DNA of 17,851 bases. It comes from Vallitalea maricola. GTDB taxonomy: Bacteria; Bacillota; Clostridia; Lachnospirales; Vallitaleaceae. Both the position numbers and the translations under genes were made by a program. Under the pieces are notes generated by a model, which searched no databases, was not told the DNA's origin, and was given only the letters and a program-made list of their open reading frames with translations. The stretch is taken from positions 1 through 17,851 of the forward strand of contig NZ_BTPU01000065.1 of the NCBI RefSeq assembly GCF_036985595.1, in the 5' to 3' direction. How positions within the stretch are numbered: the stretch's first letter is position 1; every line of letters begins with the position of its first letter. Of the stretch, positions 13,839 through 17,851 are shown in pieces.

Positions 13839-14657
13839 ATGATAAAGAAAATAGTAATATTAGGATTAGGCGTTATATTATCAGCAAATTTGATGGTGCC
13901 GACTATGGCAAGTGAAACAGATCAAGATGTAAACGTTTCAGTGGAGGCTGCACAAACGATTGAAAAAGATTCCCAGAATAAAGATAAGATTGTTAAGTTT
14001 AGACTTGATAAACAGGCTAAACCATTTACAAAAGAAGAACACTTAGCCAAGATAAATGAAGTATTAGCGCAATTAGAACAAAAATATGAAGATGGAAATA
14101 TTGAAGAAGAAAAATATAATGAAATAAAGGAAAGATATACAAAAATAATCGAAGCTATTGAAAATGGTGAAATGCCAGAATTGGGTAAAGGAAAATTTTT
14201 AGGACATGTAAAAGCTTTATCTCAAGAAGAAATGTTAGAAAAATTGAATGAGCAATTAGCAGGATTAGAAACAAAATTAAATGATGGTAAGATTGAACAA
14301 GATGAATATGACAAAATAAAAGAGAAGATAACAAAGACAATTGAAGCTGTTGAAAATGGTGAAATGCCTAAGATGGGTAAAGGAAAAGGATTTATGAAAC
14401 ATGCTTTATCCCAAGAAGAAATGCTGGAAAAATTAAATGAAAAACTAGCAGGACTTGAAGAAAAAATGAATAACGAAGAAATAACTGAAGAACAATATAA
14501 CTCTGCTAAAGAAAGAATACAAGAAATTATTGAAAAAGTTGAAAATGGTGAAGCATTTGATTTAAAAGGAAGAAAAGCAAGAAAAGATAAAAGTATCTTA
14601 GAAGATAAAGATATTATTAATAATGATTCTTCAACACAAGAAGAAAAAAGTTTATAA
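13839..14657 (+). CDS. Secreted protein with three helical repeats (SHOCT/DUF2680-like)
   Basis: A 272-residue protein with a signal peptide (KK, then a hydrophobic core at 5-20, likely cleavage after TMA at 24). Three repeats of 63-64 residues follow, starting near 64, 128 and 191. Each reads roughly (S/T)xEExLxKLNExLAxLE, then a turn with DG or NE, then IxxxxYxxxKERxxxxIExxENGE. The second and third begin with the identical SQEEMLEKLNE. The two-helix unit with its DGxIxxxEY turn resembles SHOCT-type domains and the secreted DUF2680 proteins; family naming is tentative. The protein is very rich in Lys and Glu and has no Cys. AGGAGG (13825-13830) gives the start. It precedes a two-component system and may be its target or ligand. 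Confidence 0.78.
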   Translation: MIKKIVILGLGVILSANLMVPTMASETDQDVNVSVEAAQTIEKDSQNKDKIVKFRLDKQAKPFTKEEHLAKINEVLAQLEQKYEDGNIEEEKYNEIKERYTKIIEAIENGEMPELGKGKFLGHVKALSQEEMLEKLNEQLAGLETKLNDGKIEQDEYDKIKEKITKTIEAVENGEMPKMGKGKGFMKHALSQEEMLEKLNEKLAGLEEKMNNEEITEEQYNSAKERIQEIIEKVENGEAFDLKGRKARKDKSILEDKDIINNDSSTQEEKSL

Positions 14658-14700
14658 ATTTCCCTTTAATATAAAATAATTTTTATATATAATATAAATG

Positions 14701-14731
14701 AAGGATGAATAATTATCAATTATTCATCCTT
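14701..14731. terminator. Perfect 14-bp hairpin between secreted protein and response regulator genes
   Basis: AAGGATGAATAATT (14701-14714) and its exact complement (14718-14731) with a 3-nt loop. Only TTT ends the 3' arm, so termination may be partial, allowing read-through into the two-component genes. Confidence 0.5.
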
Positions 14732-14782
14732 TCAATAAGTGATTAAAAAAAGTTATTAAAATTATGAAAGGGAGAATTCATA

Positions 14783-15454
14783 ATGTTTAAGATATATTTA
14801 GTTGAAGATGAACAGAATCTGAATGATATTTTAGTATTTTATTTAAAGAATGAAGGTTATGAAGTAAAAAGCTTTACTTGTGGTTTGGATGCAGAAAAAT
14901 GTATAGAAGAAGATATGCATTTGTGGATTCTTGATATAATGCTTCCTGATCTTGATGGATACGAGCTTATTAAAAGAATAAAAAAACATAATGAAAATAT
15001 TCCCGTTATCTTTATATCTGCTAGAGATACAGATTTAGATATAATCACTGGTTTACAAATGGGTAGCGATGATTACATATCCAAGCCATTTCTGCCAATG
15101 GAACTTGTTATAAGAACAAGGAAACTTCTAAAAAGAGTTTATAAAAAAGAAGGAAACAATAACATACTAATCAATAATAAATATAAAATAGATTTTAACA
15201 AAAGAATGGTTTACAGAGGAGAAAAAAATATTGAACTGACTTCAAGAGAATTTGATTTTTTATGTACTATAATAGAGAATAAAAATAATGCAATGTCTAG
15301 AGACTACCTTCTCAATAAAGTATGGGGAGAAGATTATTATGGAAGTGACAGAGTAGTTGATGACCTTGTTAGAAGAGTAAGGAAAAAATTACCTCATATA
15401 AGAATAGAGACTATTTATGGTTATGGTTATAGGTGGTGCGAAATTGAAAATTAA
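14783..15454 (+). CDS. OmpR/PhoB-family response regulator
   Basis: A 223-residue two-domain regulator of normal size. The receiver domain (1-115) has the acidic pair in VEDE (Glu8, Asp9), phospho-acceptor Asp51 in WILDIMLPDLDGYE, Ser79 and Lys101 in ISKPF. The C-terminal winged helix (about 130-223) shows LTSREFDFL and ends with RRVRKKLP and IETIYGYGYRW, all typical of the OmpR class. GGGAG precedes the ATG. The sensor kinase gene overlaps the end. Direct repeats at the promoter of the upstream secreted protein are a likely target. The signal is unknown. Confidence 0.93.
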   Translation: MFKIYLVEDEQNLNDILVFYLKNEGYEVKSFTCGLDAEKCIEEDMHLWILDIMLPDLDGYELIKRIKKHNENIPVIFISARDTDLDIITGLQMGSDDYISKPFLPMELVIRTRKLLKRVYKKEGNNNILINNKYKIDFNKRMVYRGEKNIELTSREFDFLCTIIENKNNAMSRDYLLNKVWGEDYYGSDRVVDDLVRRVRKKLPHIRIETIYGYGYRWCEIEN

Positions 15455-16844
15455 ATCTATTAACTCAAAATTAATGTTAGCTTTTTTGGGAGTGATAATC
15501 TTTTTTGCAGTAATCACCTATTTTTTATTAGTAGGAGCTTTTAATAATTATTACCATGAAGATATTTATAGAGTTCTTGAAGATAATATAGATAATAATC
15601 AAAAGATTACAGATATAGAAAAATTTATTAATGACAGCGAAGATAATAGAAGCATAGAACAGCTTTTTTGGACAAAGATAAATGGTCAATTTACACGGAA
15701 AGAAGCTAGAAGAACTAATTTGATAACAAGTGAATTGACAGAAGATATTATTAAAAATATTGAGAATAATATTAATAATCAACAAGACGAATCTAGAAGA
15801 TATTATATTGATGTTAATGGGAGAAAATTATTTTATGTTATTACTAAATATGAACTGAGCTATTCAAATAAATTATATGTAGTACCTAAACTTTTTGATA
15901 AACCTAAAATTACTAGAATAAACAATACATTGTATAGAGTTGCCCTTAGGTGGGAACCTCTGGATGATTCCCTTGAAAAGAATTTATTTAATCAAATGGG
16001 TATCGGTTTATTATTGACGATTATTGCTATTTTGATTATTTTCTTTTTCTTGTCTAGACATCTAACTCGGCCAATAATTAACCTAAGTAACTCAGTAAAA
16101 GAAATTTCAAAGAGGAAATTTGATTCACCTATTACCATTAAAAGAAACGATGAAATAGGTTTTTTGGCGAGTACAGTTGAAGAAATGAGAAAAGAGTTAT
16201 TAAAATACGATGAAGAACAGAAAATGAAACTTCATTCCATTTCACACGAATTGAAAACCCCAATAATGATTATCCAGAGTTATGTAGATGCATTAAAAAA
16301 GGGTTTGTATCCAAAAGGAACACCAGAATCATCATTAGAAATAATTGATGATGAATGTTGCAGATTACAAAAATTGGTTTATAACTTATTATATATTCAG
16401 AGATTAGATTATTTTGAGAGTGAGCTAAAGAATAAAGATAAAATAAATTTAAAAGAAGTTGTTGAAGAAGTTATCAATAATATGAGTATGAAGCTTGAAA
16501 ATTTCCAAACAGAAATTAAAATGGACAATGTATATATTAATGCTGATTTCAATCAAATGAAAATAGTAGTGGAGAATATTCTTAGTAATCAAATAAGATA
16601 TGCTGATTCAATAATAAATATATCTCTTGAAAAGGATAAAGATAGTGTTGACCTTCGCTTTTACAATGATGGTGAGCATATTCAAGATAGCAATGATATA
16701 TTTATAATGTTCAAAAAAGGTAAAAATGGACAAAGCGGTCTAGGGTTGTATATCGTCAAAAGATTATTGGATATCAATGGTGCAAGTATAGTGGCTTATA
16801 ATGAAACAAAAGGTGTTGCATTCAAGATTCAGTGGAAATTGTAG
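15444..16844 (+). CDS. Membrane sensor histidine kinase
   Basis: A 466-residue kinase partner of the preceding regulator. Order: transmembrane helix (about 10-31), extracytoplasmic sensor region of roughly 150 residues (33-183), second helix (185-205), HAMP (206-258), dimerisation domain with SISHELKTP (phospho-acceptor His268) and ATPase domain with ENILSNQIRYA (377-387), NDG (408-410) and GQSGLGLYIVKRLL (429-442). The N and G boxes are recognisable but slightly atypical. The longest frame begins at an ATG at 15417, but AGGTGG (15431-15436) sits 7 nt before the in-frame TTG at 15444, where the protein starts MKIKSINSK, normal for such kinases; it overlaps the regulator gene by 11 bp. The sensor domain matches no named family by eye. 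Confidence 0.88.
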   Translation: MKIKSINSKLMLAFLGVIIFFAVITYFLLVGAFNNYYHEDIYRVLEDNIDNNQKITDIEKFINDSEDNRSIEQLFWTKINGQFTRKEARRTNLITSELTEDIIKNIENNINNQQDESRRYYIDVNGRKLFYVITKYELSYSNKLYVVPKLFDKPKITRINNTLYRVALRWEPLDDSLEKNLFNQMGIGLLLTIIAILIIFFFLSRHLTRPIINLSNSVKEISKRKFDSPITIKRNDEIGFLASTVEEMRKELLKYDEEQKMKLHSISHELKTPIMIIQSYVDALKKGLYPKGTPESSLEIIDDECCRLQKLVYNLLYIQRLDYFESELKNKDKINLKEVVEEVINNMSMKLENFQTEIKMDNVYINADFNQMKIVVENILSNQIRYADSIINISLEKDKDSVDLRFYNDGEHIQDSNDIFIMFKKGKNGQSGLGLYIVKRLLDINGASIVAYNETKGVAFKIQWKL

Positions 16845-16862
16845 ACATATTAAAGATTTTAC

Positions 16863-16890
16863 TTGAAAAAAAAATAAAATCGTATATAAT
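16863..16890 (+). promoter_or_regulatory. Promoter of the MgtC/SapB gene
   Basis: TTGAAA (16863-16868), a 16-bp spacer and a perfect TATAAT (16885-16890). The predicted start near 16897 gives a leader of about 100 nt that contains a long hairpin. Confidence 0.65.
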
Positions 16891-16912
16891 ATATATAATA
16901 AATATATAAATA

Positions 16913-16951
16913 CTTAAGAAGCTTCTTTCAAAATTGAAGGAAGCTTTTAAG
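16913..16951 (+). terminator. Long hairpin after the kinase gene, in the mgtC-like leader
   Basis: AAGCTTCTTTCAA (16919-16931) pairs with TTGAAGGAAGCTT (16934-16946) with one G-U pair, and CTTAA (16913-16917) with TTAAG (16947-16951) around a bulge. The 3' side is T-rich but has no clean T-tract. It may end the two-component operon; since it lies after the next promoter, it would also form in the leader of the MgtC-family gene. Confidence 0.5.
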
Positions 16952-16999
16952 TTTAATATCATATAATTATATTAATATATATTGGAAAAGGGTGGACAG

Positions 17000-17725
17000 A
17001 TGGAAGAATATGAAGTGATTATTAGGATAGTTATAGCTATTCTAGTAGGTGGATTAATAGGTTATGAACGGCAGATAACCAATAGACCAGCTGGTTTTAG
17101 GACGCACATACTTGTATGTGTAGGTGCTGCTGTAGTATCTATTATTCAAATTGAATCAGTGGAAAGAACAATAGCTCTAATTCAGGAAAAACCGGAGTTG
17201 GCTAATGCTCTGAAAGCTGATATCGGTAGAATGGGAGCACAAGTTATAACCGGTGTAGGTTTCCTTGGTGCTGGAACTATAATCCGTGAAAAAGGACTAG
17301 TAAAAGGATTAACAACTGCTGCTTCTATATGGGTAGTTGCTTGTATAGGTCTTGCAATAGGTCTTGGGATGTATGTAATTACTGCTGCATCTACTATTGG
17401 AGTATTTATTTCATTAGTTATACTTAAGAAAGTAGAAGACAAATTTATTGACAAAGTAACAACTATTTCCTTGGATATACAATATACAGGGGATAAGGAA
17501 TTTATGAAAGGTATCCAAAAATACTTCAACATGAAGAATATCAAAGTAAGAAAAATTAAATTCTTAAGTGAAGAATCCGATTTAGATGAAACAGCTGCTA
17601 CTAGTGAAGTAGAAATCATTAGACATTCAATTTACAGCATTGATGTACCTAAATATGTTAATTGCACAAAAATAGTTCAAGATCTATGCAGGAAAAAGAA
17701 TATTAAACAGGTAAAGATTATATAA
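17000..17725 (+). CDS. MgtC/SapB-family membrane protein
   Basis: A 241-residue protein with the family hallmarks: GLIGYERQ and PAGFRTHILVCVGA near the N-terminus, then GVGFLGAGTIIREKGLVKGLTTAASIW and further helices ending near residue 140 (split motif: GVGFLGAGTII and VKGLTTAASIW). Four or five membrane helices are followed by a cytoplasmic C-terminal domain of about 95 residues, probably the ACT-like domain found in longer members. MgtC proteins are linked to survival in low magnesium and acid and to control of the F-ATPase in pathogens; the role here is unknown. A TTG at 16982 would add six residues, but those bases contain the ribosome binding site (AAGGGTGG, 16988-16995), so the ATG at 17000 is chosen. 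It stands alone with its own promoter and terminator. Confidence 0.9.
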   Translation: MEEYEVIIRIVIAILVGGLIGYERQITNRPAGFRTHILVCVGAAVVSIIQIESVERTIALIQEKPELANALKADIGRMGAQVITGVGFLGAGTIIREKGLVKGLTTAASIWVVACIGLAIGLGMYVITAASTIGVFISLVILKKVEDKFIDKVTTISLDIQYTGDKEFMKGIQKYFNMKNIKVRKIKFLSEESDLDETAATSEVEIIRHSIYSIDVPKYVNCTKIVQDLCRKKNIKQVKII

Positions 17726-17792
17726 CCTACATGGTATTTTGCTTATTGGTTTGACTGAAATACATAAATAGAATAATTAATCAATACTTATT

Positions 17793-17826
17793 GATAGACT
17801 CATATATTTGGGTCTGTCTTTTTTTT
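17793..17826 (+). terminator. Intrinsic terminator of the MgtC/SapB gene
   Basis: GATAGACTC (17793-17801) pairs with GGGTCTGTC (17810-17818), with two G-U pairs and an 8-nt loop, followed by eight T residues. This is the clearest intrinsic terminator in the window. Nothing is recognisable in the last 25 bases. Confidence 0.8.
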
Positions 17827-17851
17827 ATCCATATGACTAGGGGACGTTTCG

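Noticed and set aside
17182..17619. A 145-codon - strand frame opposite the MgtC-family gene.
   Set aside because: The + strand gene has clear family motifs, so this frame is a composition shadow.

Overview
The window comes from an AT-rich, low-GC Gram-positive anaerobe, most likely a member of Clostridia. This is judged from the very AT-rich codon use and spacers, the strong AGGAGG-type ribosome binding sites, the consensus TTGACA/TATAAT-like promoters, and the families present (ROK and AraC regulators, heterodimeric ABC exporter, OmpR-type two-component system). No rRNA, tRNA, CRISPR array, transposase, phage or plasmid gene is visible. All genes but one (an AraC regulator) are on the + strand.

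Layout. (1) 1-4470: a MarR repressor followed by two ABC exporter half-transporters whose genes overlap by 4 bp. The promoter overlaps the start of an array of 16-bp repeats that looks like a chain of MarR operators. The unit ends at a long hairpin with a 30-nt GC-rich loop, flanked by 8-bp direct repeats. (2) 4521-7759: a same-direction run of small housekeeping or unknown genes: a divergent HAM1/RdgB-like NTP pyrophosphatase with a clear promoter, a small membrane protein, an unrecognised soluble protein, a zinc-dependent phospholipase C-like protein and a 2H phosphoesterase (2'-5' RNA ligase-like). (3) 7765-13679: a sugar module. A ROK repressor without recognisable kinase residues is followed by a convergent AraC regulator, a divergently read esterase, and an operon of an L-fucose-isomerase-like enzyme and a class II ketose-bisphosphate aldolase. 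The palindrome AATTTCAGACTGAAATT occurs twice in front of the isomerase operon and once, imperfectly, at the ROK promoter. This gives a self-contained regulatory circuit. No sugar kinase or transporter lies in the window. (4) 13680-16844: a secreted protein with three helical repeats, then an OmpR-type response regulator and its sensor kinase. The promoter of the secreted protein carries two TTTCACATA repeats exactly 10 bp apart over the -35 region, the usual layout for an OmpR/PhoB-family activator. (5) 16863-17826: an MgtC/SapB membrane protein with its own promoter, a hairpin in its leader and a good intrinsic terminator.

The most interesting signals are regulatory: the 16-bp operator array, the three-site ROK regulon, the direct repeats at the secreted-protein promoter, and the flanked palindrome at 4371-4469. 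The most interesting enzyme question is the substrate of the isomerase/aldolase pair. Start codons were moved from the longest frame where a ribosome binding site, a promoter or the family start decided it. No database search was possible, so all functions rest on motifs recognised by eye.
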